Positions 1 through 8,344 of a stretch of 9,092 bases of DNA are shown here, piece by piece (position 1 is the first letter of the stretch; each line of letters begins with the position of its first letter). Below the pieces are notes generated by a model that searched no databases, was not told the DNA's origin, and saw only the letters and a list, made by a program, of their open reading frames with translations. This DNA comes from a bacterium. GTDB lineage: Bacteria > Actinomycetota > Acidimicrobiia > Acidimicrobiales > CATQHL01. The stretch lies in NCBI GenBank assembly GCA_026713745.1, contig JAPONU010000020.1, positions 1 to 9,092 on the forward strand, given 5' to 3'. The translations under genes and the position numbers were made by a program.

Positions 1-923
1 GCACCTGCCGGCCGGATCGCATCGTGGTGGTGCTCGGACCCGACGATGAGATCGTCGCCAAGGAGATGCAGACGCGCACGGGCCACCTGCCTCTCGAAGT
101 TGCCGAGCAGCCGATGCCTCGCGGCACCGGCGACGCGGCCGTCTGCGGGTTGGCAGCCCTGCCCGATCCTGCCGGCGACCCCGAGGCCGGCGAGCTGGTC
201 ATCGTTCCCGGGGACGCCCCGCTGCTGCGCCCGGCGACCATTCGATCCCTCGCGGAGAAGCACCTGGCCGGCGGCGCGGCCTGCACCCTCCTCACCGCCC
301 GCGTCGAGGACCCCACGGGCTACGGGCGGGTCGTGCGGGGTCCCGACGGATTGGTGCGCGGCATAGTCGAGCAGGTCGACGCCTCGCCCGACGAGGTCCT
401 GATCGACGAGATCTGCACGTCGGTCTACGTGGTCCACCGCAGTTTTGTGGGGCCGGCGCTGCGGCGCATCCGGCCCGACAACGCCGCGGGGGAGTTCTAC
501 CTCACCGACATCGTGGGAGTCCTCGCCCGGATGGGGCACCGCGTCGAAGCGTTCACCCTCGCCGATGCCACTGAGGCCCAGGGCGTGAACGATCAGGCGC
601 AACTTGCTGTGGCTCGTGCCGAACTCAGGAGGCGTGTGATCGAGGGCTGGATGCAGGGAGGTGTGGCCGTCGTGGATCCCGCCACCACCTATATCGACGT
701 GACCGTGCGCCTCGCGGCGGGTGTGGTACTCCTACCGGGCACAATCCTGGAGGGCCACACCGCGGTGGGCGCCGGTGCCGTCATCGGTCCGCACACGCGG
801 CTCGTGGACTGCGCGGTGGGAGCGGGCGCGGTTGTGGAGATGAGCCGGGGCAGCGACGCCGAGATCGGTCCGGGGCGCCACGTCGGGCCGTTTGCCAACC
901 TCGGCCCCACAACGGCGCCATAG
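1..923 (+). CDS. glmU: GlmU-type N-acetylglucosamine-1-phosphate uridylyltransferase, 5' partial, lacking most of the acetyltransferase domain
   Basis: The reading frame is open from the window edge (first full codon at base 3) to TAG at 921-923. Canonical GlmU acetylates glucosamine-1-phosphate with its C-terminal left-handed beta-helix and then makes UDP-GlcNAc with its N-terminal domain. Numbering from the GTG at 24, the nucleotidyltransferase part shows a Q..xxGTGDAA motif (about 29-39), PGDAPL (62-67, Asp64 matching the metal-binding Asp105 of E. coli), GYGRV (99-103), IVEQVDA (114-120) and GVND (187-190, the second metal site). By comparison with E. coli about 45-50 N-terminal residues, including the LAAGxGTRM loop, lie outside the window. 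The beta-helix begins near 213 (GVAVVDPATTYI) but stops at GPFANLGPTTAP, just where the catalytic part should start, so the residues equivalent to E. coli Arg333, Lys351, His363 and Asn386 are absent. The usual EINTG motif reads EICTS (129-133). Position before prs supports glmU descent. It could instead be a monofunctional paralogue with another sugar-phosphate substrate. Confidence 0.85.
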   Translation, partial: TCRPDRIVVVLGPDDEIVAKEMQTRTGHLPLEVAEQPMPRGTGDAAVCGLAALPDPAGDPEAGELVIVPGDAPLLRPATIRSLAEKHLAGGAACTLLTARVEDPTGYGRVVRGPDGLVRGIVEQVDASPDEVLIDEICTSVYVVHRSFVGPALRRIRPDNAAGEFYLTDIVGVLARMGHRVEAFTLADATEAQGVNDQAQLAVARAELRRRVIEGWMQGGVAVVDPATTYIDVTVRLAAGVVLLPGTILEGHTAVGAGAVIGPHTRLVDCAVGAGAVVEMSRGSDAEIGPGRHVGPFANLGPTTAP

Positions 924-932
924 CTGCAAATC

Positions 933-941
933 GAGAAGGGA
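933..941 (+). promoter_or_regulatory. Ribosome binding site of prs
   Basis: GAGAAGGGA lies eight bases before the GTG at 950. It is the purine-rich Shine-Dalgarno-like stretch that fixes the prs start at a GTG rather than at a later codon. It lies in the 26-base gap after the glmU stop, which leaves little room for a separate promoter, so the two genes are probably co-transcribed. Confidence 0.65.
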
Positions 942-949
942 CGAACAGG

Positions 950-1927
<978 letters not shown>

Positions 1928-1930
<3 letters not shown>

Positions 1931-1967
1931 GCCGGCGCCGGGTCGGTGGCACGGCCGGATAGGCTCA
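1928..1967 (+). promoter_or_regulatory. Inverted repeat and possible weak -10 element in the prs-rplY gap
   Basis: TGAGCC (1928-1933, including the prs stop codon) is perfectly complementary to GGCTCA (1962-1967), with a possible inner CCGG/CCGG pairing (1938-1941 with 1955-1958). No T-run follows, so it is not a standard intrinsic terminator. TAGGCT (1960-1965) within the right arm resembles a -10 hexamer, but I see no convincing -35 about 17 bases upstream. The 74-base gap could hold an internal promoter for rplY or a processing hairpin. Both readings are weak. Confidence 0.2.
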
Positions 1968-2004
1968 CGCCGGTTCATTCTCCGAAGTCTCCACGGGAAA
2001 GGCC

Positions 2005-2661
2005 ATGCAGGAAGTCGTCCTCCCCCTCGAATTGGGCCGCGCCACGGGCAGCGCCCCGTCGCGCCGTCTGAGGCTGCAGGGCAAGGTGCCCGCCACGGTG
2101 TACGGCCTCGGCAAGGAGGCGGTCACCGCGAGCGTGGACTACCGCGAGTTGCGCGGCGTCCTGTCCACCGTGGCCGGGCTGAACGTGGTGTTGAGCCTCG
2201 ACATCGGCGGTCAGCACGAGATGGCGCTGGTGAAGGAGATGCAGCGCAATCCGCTGCGCGGCGACGTGACCCACGTGGATTTCCTCAGAGTCGAGCCCGA
2301 CTCCGACGTCGCCGTGGAGGTGCCGATCCACCTGACCGGCGAGGCCGTCGCGGTCATCGAGATCAACGGCATCGTCGAGCGGACGCTGAACACGTTGCGC
2401 GTCCTCGCCAAGCCGCGGTCGATTCCCAATGAGCTGGTGCTCGACGTGTCGGAACTGACCGTCGGGGACACGCTGACCGTCGCCGACGTTGACTTGCCCC
2501 CCGGGGTGACCGCTCTGGTGGACGAATCGGCACCGGTGGTGTCGGGGATCATCACGCGGAGCGCCCTCGAGGCGGCGGCGGAGGCCGAAGCTGAAGAGGC
2601 CGCCGAGGACGACGCCGACGGCGAAGAGGCCTCCGAGGACGACGCCGGCGACAGCGACTGA
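2005..2661 (+). CDS. rplY: Large ribosomal subunit protein bL25, long CTC/TL5 type
   Basis: Binds 5S rRNA in the central protuberance of the 50S subunit. The long form is related to the general stress protein Ctc of Bacillus and TL5 of Thermus. The 218-residue protein has the N-terminal 5S-binding beta-barrel with SRRLRLQGKVPATVYG (19-34) and the very typical VKEMQRNPLRGDVTHVDFLRV block (76-96, Arg85, His90 and Asp92 visible). The CTC C-terminal domain follows at about 98-185 (VEVPIHLTGEAV at 104-115, LPPGVTALVD at 164-173). It ends in an almost purely Ala/Glu/Asp tail (about 190-218), as is common in actinobacterial members. The ATG at 2005 follows a purine-rich GGGAAAGG (1995-2002), whose GGGA part is well placed as a ribosome binding site. 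It is followed after eight bases by pth, a pairing conserved across many bacteria. Confidence 0.97.
   Translation: MQEVVLPLELGRATGSAPSRRLRLQGKVPATVYGLGKEAVTASVDYRELRGVLSTVAGLNVVLSLDIGGQHEMALVKEMQRNPLRGDVTHVDFLRVEPDSDVAVEVPIHLTGEAVAVIEINGIVERTLNTLRVLAKPRSIPNELVLDVSELTVGDTLTVADVDLPPGVTALVDESAPVVSGIITRSALEAAAEAEAEEAAEDDADGEEASEDDAGDSD
2593..2652 (+). repeat. Two-copy 30-base tandem repeat coding the acidic tail of L25
   Basis: Unit 1 (2593-2622) and unit 2 (2623-2652) match at 27 of 30 bases and encode EEAAEDDADG and EEASEDDAGD. It looks like a recent in-frame duplication that lengthened the acidic C-terminal tail of rplY. Such tails vary in length between relatives and are unlikely to be part of the folded domain. 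Confidence 0.8.
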
Positions 2662-2669
2662 GGCTGGCG

Positions 2670-3293
2670 ATGTCCCTGCGCCGGCGCCGGCCGGCTGGGG
2701 CACCTCGGACCGGCACCCCTGCCGATCTCCTGGTCGTAGGGCTGGGCAATCCCGGGGAGGGCTACGCCGGTACCCGTCACAACGCCGGGGCGGCAGCCGT
2801 GGAGGCACTCGCAGGTCGCTACGGCGGTCACCTGCGACGCCGAGCGCGCATCCCGGCGCTGACCGACGAGGTGCGCGTCGAGGGCCGTCGCGTGGCCTTG
2901 GCGCTGCCCCAGACCTACATGAACGCCTCCGGGGAGGCCGTGCGGAAACTCACGGTGCGCTTCGGCATCGAGGATCTCCAGCGACTTGTGGTCATCCACG
3001 ACGAACTCGACCTGCCGACGGGGCGGGTGCACATCCGTGTGGGTGGGGGACTGGCCGGCCACAACGGCCTCCGGTCGATCCGGGACCACCTTCGTGCCAC
3101 CTCCTTCGCCCGGATCCGCATCGGCATCGGCCGGCCGCCGAGCGCCGCGGCCGGCGCTGACTACGTGCTGAGCCGGCCGGGGTCGCGGGACCGCGAGGTA
3201 CTGGCTGCTGCTGCCGCCACGGCGGCCGATGCCGCCGAGGCGATCGCCACCGACGGGGTGGAGCGGGCCATGAACACCTTCAATGCCCGCTGA
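2670..3293 (+). CDS. pth: Peptidyl-tRNA hydrolase
   Basis: Cleaves the ester bond of peptidyl-tRNAs that drop off the ribosome, recycling tRNA in the cytoplasm. The 207-residue protein carries all hallmark residues of the bacterial Pth family: VGLGNPGEGYAGTRHN (23-38) with the catalytic His37 (His20 of E. coli) and Asn27, QTYMNASGEAV (81-91) with Asn85, VVIHDELDLPTGR (107-119) with Asp111, and GGGLAGHNGLRSI (125-137) with Asn132. The protein starts at ATG 2670, giving a 17-residue basic leader (MSLRRRRPAG...) before the first core strand. No other ATG, GTG or TTG lies in frame before the core, so this extension is real if the start is correct. GAGG at 2660-2663, partly inside the rplY stop, can serve as ribosome binding site. 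Its last 11 bases overlap mfd, so translation is probably coupled at both ends. Confidence 0.97.
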   Translation: MSLRRRRPAGAPRTGTPADLLVVGLGNPGEGYAGTRHNAGAAAVEALAGRYGGHLRRRARIPALTDEVRVEGRRVALALPQTYMNASGEAVRKLTVRFGIEDLQRLVVIHDELDLPTGRVHIRVGGGLAGHNGLRSIRDHLRATSFARIRIGIGRPPSAAAGADYVLSRPGSRDREVLAAAAATAADAAEAIATDGVERAMNTFNAR

Positions 3294-6200
3294 GAGGGTG
3301 ACCGAGCTGCGGTCGGCGCTGGCGCCCCTGGCGACCGAGGTCGGCGCGGCGCGGGCGATCAGCACAGCGCTGGGCCGGCGCGACGCCTCCCTGGCGGTGC
3401 CCGAGCGGGCGCAGCCGGCGGCCTTGGCGGCGTTGGCCCGCTCCTCGGGACGGCGCCCCCTGGTGGTCTGCACCGTCACCGAGGCGACAGCGGAGCATCT
3501 CTCCGCCGACCTGGGCAGCTGGTTGGGCGCCGACTCGGTCGCCAACCTGCCGGCCTGGGAGACGTTGCCGTTCGAGCAGGTGAGTCCGGCCGCGGCGGCC
3601 ATGGGCACCCGCCTGCGCACGATCTGGCGGATGCGGCGGCCCGAGACCACCCCGCCGGTCGTCGTGGCGTCGGTGCGCGCCCTCATGCAGAGGCTCGCAC
3701 CGGGTTCGGAGGACTTCGAGCCGGTACGGCTGCGGCTCGGGGACCGCTGCGACCGCGACGAGCTGATCGAAGGACTCGCCGCCTCCGGCTACCGGCGGGG
3801 CGTGCAGGTGGAGCAGCGGGGCGAGATGGCCGTCCGGGGGTCCATCGTCGACGTGTTCGGTGCCACCGCGGCCGACCCGGTGCGAATCGACCTGTGGGGC
3901 GACGAGATCGACCGCCTCTGCACGTTCTCCGTCAGCGGCCAGCGGTCGGGAGCGACCCTGGCCGCGGCGGAGATCTTCGGGTGCCGCGAGCTGCGCCCCA
4001 CCGAGGCGGTGCGCCGGCGGGCGGCGGAACTCATCGTCGAGGCGCCGTGGGGTCGGCGGCAGTGGGAACTGCTCGCCGAGGGCACGTTCTTCGACGGCAT
4101 GGAGGCCTGGGTGGGATGGCTGAGCGACGAGCAGCGCTCGTTCGCCGACCTCATCCCCACCGGCGGCCTCGTGGTTCTCGTCGACAGGGACCGGCTCTGG
4201 GCCAGGGCGCAGGACCTGGCTGCCGAGGAGGCCGAGCTGGCACAGCACCTGGCCGCCGCCTGGGGAGTGCGGCCCGGCGAGTCGCTTCCCAGCGCCCACG
4301 TGGTTGCCACCGATCTCCTGGCCGGCTGCGAGGCGCCGGTGTGGAGTGTCAACAGCAGCCCGACCAGTCCCACCGAACCGCTCGTGGAGGCTTTGGGCTG
4401 GGAGTCCCCGCTGGGCACCGGCGACGGTCCGGTGCGCCAGGTGGCGTCCCTGCTGGCGGAGGGATACCGGGTGGCCGTGGCGGCCGACGGCGAGGGCTCG
4501 GCCCAGCGGCTGCGCCAACGTCTGGAGTCCGGTGGCGTGGTGCTCGCCGCGCCGGGTTCGCTCGCCGCCGCAAGCGCCTCACCGGCCTGCTCGGTGGTCG
4601 TGAGCCCGCTGCGTCAGGGATGCATCCTGCCCGAGGTGCGCCTGGCGGTGCTCGCCGAGAGCGATCTGACCGGCCGGCGCAGGGTGCACCGGCGGGCGCG
4701 CCCCGCAGCGGCCGCATCCGGCGGGCGCGGCGCCATCGAGGATCTGCAGGTCGGCGGTTTCGTGGTGCACCGCACACACGGTGTGGCCTGCTACCGCGGC
4801 ATGGTCACCCGGGCCATGGACGGCGTCGAACGCGACTACCTGCTGCTGGAGTACCGGGGTGACGCCCGGCTCTACGTCCCCACCGATCAGCTCGACACCG
4901 TCCGGCAGTACACCGGCGGCGACGCGCCCACGCTCAGCCGCATGGGCGGAGCCGACTGGCAGCGCACCAAGAGCCGGGTGCGCGCTGCGGTGTCCGAGGT
5001 GGCCGCCGAGTTGGTGGAGCTCTACCGCAAGCGTCACGCCACTGCCGGGCACTCCTTCGGATCCGACTCGCCCTGGCAGGCGGAGATGGAGGCCGCCTTC
5101 GCCTTTCCCGAGACCCCCGACCAGCTCAGCGCCATTGCGCAGGTCAAGGAGGACATGGAGAGCCCCGTGCCGATGGACCGGCTGGTCTGCGGCGACGTGG
5201 GGTTCGGCAAGACCGAGGTGGCCGTGCGGGCTGCCTTCAAGGCCGTCGCGGACGGCCGGCAGGTGGCCGTCCTGGTGCCGACGACCCTGCTGGCGCACCA
5301 GCACCACCAGACCTTCTCCGAGCGGTACGCCGGTTTCCCCCTGCGTGTCGAGATGCTGAGCCGGTTCCTGTCGCCCGCGGCGATACGCGGCGTTCTGGAC
5401 GGGCTGCGCAGCGGCGATGTGGACATCGTCATCGGGACCCATCGGCTGCTCTCGTCCGACGTCGAATTCGCCCGGCTGGGACTCCTCGTCGTCGACGAGG
5501 AGCAGCGCTTCGGCGTCACCCACAAGGAGGCCATCAAGACGCTCCGCTGTGACGTGGACGTGCTCACGCTCACGGCGACGCCGATACCGCGCACCCTGGA
5601 GATGAGCCTCACCGGGATCAGGGACATGACGGTCCTGCAGACACCGCCGGCGGATCGCAAGCCGATCGGCACCTACGTGGGTCCCTACGACGAGCGGGCG
5701 GTCGTCGAGGCGATCAGGCGCGAGCTGCTGCGCGACGGGCAGGTCTTCTTCGTGCACAACCGGGTGGCCGACATCGACCACGTCGCCGCACACCTGCGCG
5801 AGCTGGTCCCGGGCGTGCGGGTGGCGGTGGCGCACGGTCAGATGGACGAGGCCGCCCTCGAGCAGGTCGTGCTGGACTTCTGGGACCGGCAATACGACGT
5901 CATGGTTTGCACCACCATCATCGAGTCGGGAATCGACATGCCGACGGTCAACACGCTGATCGTGGACCGGGCGGACCTGATGGGCCTCGCCCAGCTGCAC
6001 CAGATACGCGGCCGCGTCGGCCGGGCGCAGATGCGCGCCTATGCCTACCTGTTCACCCCGCCGGAGCGCTCCCTGACCACCGAGGCGTACGAGCGGCTGA
6101 AGGTCGTGGCCGAGTCCACCGAACTGGGGTCGGGGATCCGCATCGCCATGCGAGACCTCGAGATCAGGGGCGCCGGCAACCTGCTGGGGGTGGGGCAGTC

Positions 6201-6765
6201 GGGTCACATCGCGGCGGTGGGCTACGACCTGTACTGCGAGATGGTCACCGAGGCGGTGGCCGAACTGGCCGGGAAGGCGCCCGGACCCCCCGCCGAGTTG
6301 AACCTGGACGTGCCGGTGGATGCACACCTGCCGGCGGACTACGTGCCGTCGGAATCGCTGCGCTTCGCCGCCTACCGTCGCCTTGCCGAGGCCGGCAGCG
6401 CCGAGGCCGTGGCCGACGTGGGTGCCGAATGGCTGGACCGCTTCGGGTCGCTTCCTGCTGCCGCCGAGTCGCTGCTGGCCGTGGCGAGGCTGCGGGTCCT
6501 CTGCGTCGCCGCAGGCGTCACCGACGTGTCGGTGCGGTCGGTCCCCGGTGGGGGCGATGAGGCCCGCATCACGCCCCTGTGGCTGCGCGAGAGCCGGCGG
6601 GTGCGCCTGGAGCGGCTCTGGCCGTCGGCCGTCTACGAACCGTCCACCGGACGACTTCGGCTGCCGCTTCGCAGCCGCGCCAAGGCGATCGAGGCCATAA
6701 CCGAGGCGCTGGAGCGGCTCGCCGACCGGCCGGCACCGGCAGCGACGGCCTCGCCGGCCGCATGA
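3283..6765 (+). CDS. mfd: Transcription-repair coupling factor Mfd
   Basis: ATP-driven DNA translocase that pushes off RNA polymerase stalled at DNA damage and recruits UvrA. At 1160 residues it is close to E. coli Mfd (1148). Domains in order: the UvrB-like N-terminal region with LPAWETLPFE (89-98), MAVRGSIVDVFG (182-193) and WGDEID (205-210); the RNA polymerase-interacting domain from about 487 (VGGFVVHRTHGVACYRG, then DARLYVPTDQL); the RecG-like helicase core with Walker A GDVGFGKT (637-644), the DEEQ box (738-741) followed by RFGV, TATPIPRTL (from 764) and motif VI QIRGRVGR (907-914); the translocation motif LEIRGAGNLLGVGQSG; and the C-terminal D7 autoinhibitory domain (LPADYVPSESLRFAAYRRLAE). 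It ends in a short Ala/Pro-rich tail. The ATG at 3283 overlaps pth by 11 bases. GTG at 3298 is an alternative start, and neither has a clear ribosome binding site, so translational coupling is likely. The stop overlaps the start of mazG. Confidence 0.98.
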   Translation: MPAERVTELRSALAPLATEVGAARAISTALGRRDASLAVPERAQPAALAALARSSGRRPLVVCTVTEATAEHLSADLGSWLGADSVANLPAWETLPFEQVSPAAAAMGTRLRTIWRMRRPETTPPVVVASVRALMQRLAPGSEDFEPVRLRLGDRCDRDELIEGLAASGYRRGVQVEQRGEMAVRGSIVDVFGATAADPVRIDLWGDEIDRLCTFSVSGQRSGATLAAAEIFGCRELRPTEAVRRRAAELIVEAPWGRRQWELLAEGTFFDGMEAWVGWLSDEQRSFADLIPTGGLVVLVDRDRLWARAQDLAAEEAELAQHLAAAWGVRPGESLPSAHVVATDLLAGCEAPVWSVNSSPTSPTEPLVEALGWESPLGTGDGPVRQVASLLAEGYRVAVAADGEGSAQRLRQRLESGGVVLAAPGSLAAASASPACSVVVSPLRQGCILPEVRLAVLAESDLTGRRRVHRRARPAAAASGGRGAIEDLQVGGFVVHRTHGVACYRGMVTRAMDGVERDYLLLEYRGDARLYVPTDQLDTVRQYTGGDAPTLSRMGGADWQRTKSRVRAAVSEVAAELVELYRKRHATAGHSFGSDSPWQAEMEAAFAFPETPDQLSAIAQVKEDMESPVPMDRLVCGDVGFGKTEVAVRAAFKAVADGRQVAVLVPTTLLAHQHHQTFSERYAGFPLRVEMLSRFLSPAAIRGVLDGLRSGDVDIVIGTHRLLSSDVEFARLGLLVVDEEQRFGVTHKEAIKTLRCDVDVLTLTATPIPRTLEMSLTGIRDMTVLQTPPADRKPIGTYVGPYDERAVVEAIRRELLRDGQVFFVHNRVADIDHVAAHLRELVPGVRVAVAHGQMDEAALEQVVLDFWDRQYDVMVCTTIIESGIDMPTVNTLIVDRADLMGLAQLHQIRGRVGRAQMRAYAYLFTPPERSLTTEAYERLKVVAESTELGSGIRIAMRDLEIRGAGNLLGVGQSGHIAAVGYDLYCEMVTEAVAELAGKAPGPPAELNLDVPVDAHLPADYVPSESLRFAAYRRLAEAGSAEAVADVGAEWLDRFGSLPAAAESLLAVARLRVLCVAAGVTDVSVRSVPGGGDEARITPLWLRESRRVRLERLWPSAVYEPSTGRLRLPLRSRAKAIEAITEALERLADRPAPAATASPAA

Positions 6766-8138
6766 ATCCCGAGCCGCCCCTCGTCACCGTCGTCGGGCTC
6801 GGTCCGGCCGGAGGCGACCTGGTCACCGCCGGTACCCGGGCGCTCATCGAGGCCACCCCGCCGCAGGCTCGCTTCGTCCGCACCCGCCGCCACCCGTCGG
6901 CGCCGGTTGTGGCGCCGGCGACGAGTTGTGACGACCTCTACGGTTCGGCGCAGGACATCGAGCAGGTGTACGAGGCCATCGTCGCGCGGCTCGTGGCGGC
7001 GGCGAGGCGCCACGGAACGGTGCTGTACGCCGTGCCGGGTTCGCCGGCTGTGGCCGAACGGTCGGTGCAGTTGCTGCTGAGAGAGACTCGGGTACGCGCC
7101 GAGGTGCATCCGGCGCTGTCGTTCGCCGACCTGGCGTGGTCCCGCCTCGGTGTCGATCCGCTGGAGCGCGGGGTGCGGATCATCGATGGCCAGCGCTTCG
7201 GTGCCGAGGCGGCGGGCGAGCGAGGGCCGCTGCTCGTGGCGCAGTGCGACACCGCCGAGACCCTGGCGACGGTCGCCCTGGCGCTCCCGGCCTCCTCGAC
7301 GGTGGTCCGGGTGTTGCACCACCTGGGTCTGGACTCCGAGAGGGTGGAACGGGTCCCTGCCGCCGAGTTGGGGCGCTGGGAGCCGGTGGACCACCTCACG
7401 TCGCTGTACATCCCCGAGATGGCCGAGGGTCCCGCCGCCGAGTTGGTGCGCTTCGGCGAACTGGTCGCGACGCTGCGTGCCGAGTGCCCCTGGGATCGCC
7501 GCCAGACCCATCGGAGCCTGCGCCGCCACCTGCTCGAGGAGGTCTACGAGGTGCTGGAGGCCATCGACGGGTTGCCCGAGCCGGCGCAGCCAGGCGGCGC
7601 CGTCGTGGCCGGCGAGGGCTACGAGCATCTCGAGGAGGAGCTCGGCGATCTGCTGTTCCACGTCTTCTTCCATGCGACGCTGGCGGCCGAGCAGGGGCAG
7701 TTCACCATCGGCGACGTGGTGCGGCAGACCGATACAAAGCTGCGACGGCGCCATCCCCACGTGTTCGGTCCGGAATCCGGCGATGCTGCCGACGAGGAGT
7801 CACTCGCCGCCGACTGGGAGCAGCTCAAGCGTGTCGAGAAAGGGCGGACCTCGGCGATGGACGGCATCCCCGAGGCGCTTCCCGCCCTGCTGGGTGCGCT
7901 GAAGGTGCAGAAGCGGGCCGAGGCAGCCGGTCTGGCCCGCGGTGACGAGGCCGAGGCGCTGGAGAGGCTGCGGGAGGCCCTCGGCGTCCCGGCGGAGCGG
8001 CGCGACGAGGTGTGGCTGGGGGCGTTCCTCTTCGACGCGGTGGAACTGGCGCGGCAGCGCTCGCTGGATCCCGAGTCGGCGCTGCGGGCGGCCTCGACCG
8101 CCGCCCGCGAGGAGTTCCGCCGGGCCGAGGAGGTCTGA
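6762..8138 (+). CDS. mazG: MazG-type nucleoside triphosphate pyrophosphohydrolase fused to a tetrapyrrole-methylase-like domain (YabN-like)
   Basis: The MazG part hydrolyses NTPs or dNTPs to the monophosphate and pyrophosphate, a house-cleaning and stress-related activity. The 458-residue protein has two parts. Residues about 7-220 form a tetrapyrrole (corrin/porphyrin) methylase-like fold with VVGLGPAGGDL (10-20) and VLYAVPGSPAVAERSVQLL (87-105), as in Bacillus YabN, whose substrate I do not know. Residues about 225-458 form MazG, with CPWDRRQTHRSLRRHLLEE (242-260), the metal-binding EExxE (Glu259, Glu260, Glu263) and ExxD (Glu293, Asp296), KLRRRHPHVFG (326-336) and a degenerate second repeat from about 372. 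In that repeat the usual E-L-G-D reads W-L-G-A (418-421). The start ATG at 6762 overlaps the mfd stop in an ATGA. The frame stays open upstream to GTG/ATG codons inside mfd, but the homologous N-terminus begins at 6762. The order mfd-mazG-eno matches Mycobacterium, but no lpqU-like gene is present here. Confidence 0.95.
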   Translation: MNPEPPLVTVVGLGPAGGDLVTAGTRALIEATPPQARFVRTRRHPSAPVVAPATSCDDLYGSAQDIEQVYEAIVARLVAAARRHGTVLYAVPGSPAVAERSVQLLLRETRVRAEVHPALSFADLAWSRLGVDPLERGVRIIDGQRFGAEAAGERGPLLVAQCDTAETLATVALALPASSTVVRVLHHLGLDSERVERVPAAELGRWEPVDHLTSLYIPEMAEGPAAELVRFGELVATLRAECPWDRRQTHRSLRRHLLEEVYEVLEAIDGLPEPAQPGGAVVAGEGYEHLEEELGDLLFHVFFHATLAAEQGQFTIGDVVRQTDTKLRRRHPHVFGPESGDAADEESLAADWEQLKRVEKGRTSAMDGIPEALPALLGALKVQKRAEAAGLARGDEAEALERLREALGVPAERRDEVWLGAFLFDAVELARQRSLDPESALRAASTAAREEFRRAEEV

Positions 8139-8252
8139 GCCCCCCGGTCGCCTCGTGCATCCGGCGCGCCCGGCCGATCTCTGCGAGGGTGTCCAGCCGC
8201 AGGGCGCTGAGCGCCTCGGGCAGCGGGCGTGGCCGTTTTCAGCGGCAGGATC

Positions 8253-8261
8253 TGTGGATAA
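8253..8261 (-). promoter_or_regulatory. DnaA-box-like 9-mer
   Basis: TGTGGATAA is the exact reverse complement of the classical DnaA box TTATCCACA. It is the only copy I noticed in this intergenic region, so it is not an origin. It could be a DnaA-titrating or DnaA-regulated site in front of eno, or a chance match. The same bases (GGATAA) could also form part of a -10 element. Confidence 0.35.
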
Positions 8262-8292
8262 ATCTGGGTTCCCCTCTTTTCAACGCCTCACA

Positions 8293-8300
8293 ACACGTGT
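8293..8300. promoter_or_regulatory. Palindrome ACACGTGT upstream of eno
   Basis: A perfect 8-base palindrome sits 76 bases before the eno start, in the AT-richer part of the spacer. It has the size of a half-complete operator, but I recognise no specific regulator for it. Confidence 0.3.
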
Positions 8301-8311
8301 AACTTCTGCAA

Positions 8312-8337
8312 CCTGTTCCCCATTTCCAACAGGAACA
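8312..8337 (+). other. Two mutually exclusive hairpins in the eno leader
   Basis: CCTGTT (8312-8317) can pair with AACAGG (8328-8333) over a 10-base loop, or TGTTCC (8314-8319) can pair with GGAACA (8332-8337) over a 12-base loop. The two six-base stems share bases, so only one can form at a time. Neither is followed by a T-run. Stems this short may be chance, but the position just upstream of eno makes a protein-binding site or a weak leader structure possible. Confidence 0.3.
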
Positions 8338-8344
8338 ACGCATT

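Noticed and set aside
2211..3686. Minus-strand open frame of 491 residues opposite rplY, pth and the start of mfd
   Set aside because: It is a shadow frame spanning three well-supported genes, with low-complexity Ser/Ala/Arg-rich translation.
4579..6327. Minus-strand open frame of 582 residues opposite mfd
   Set aside because: It is fully antisense to the helicase core of mfd, has the composition of a GC-rich shadow frame, and shows no domain motif.
6579..6761. Upstream extension of mazG inside mfd
   Set aside because: The 61 extra residues are Ala/Arg/Gly-rich and come from the mfd coding region in another frame. The conserved methylase strand begins just after the ATG at 6762, which also forms a typical ATGA overlap.
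8203..8215. GGCGCT-g-AGCGCC as an intrinsic terminator after mazG
   Set aside because: The usable stem is only about four base pairs once a loop is allowed and no T-run follows, so termination here is not supported.
8012..8302. Plus-strand open frame of 96 residues running from the end of mazG into the intergenic region
   Set aside because: Most of it overlaps mazG in another frame, its translation is low-complexity, and I see no family resemblance.
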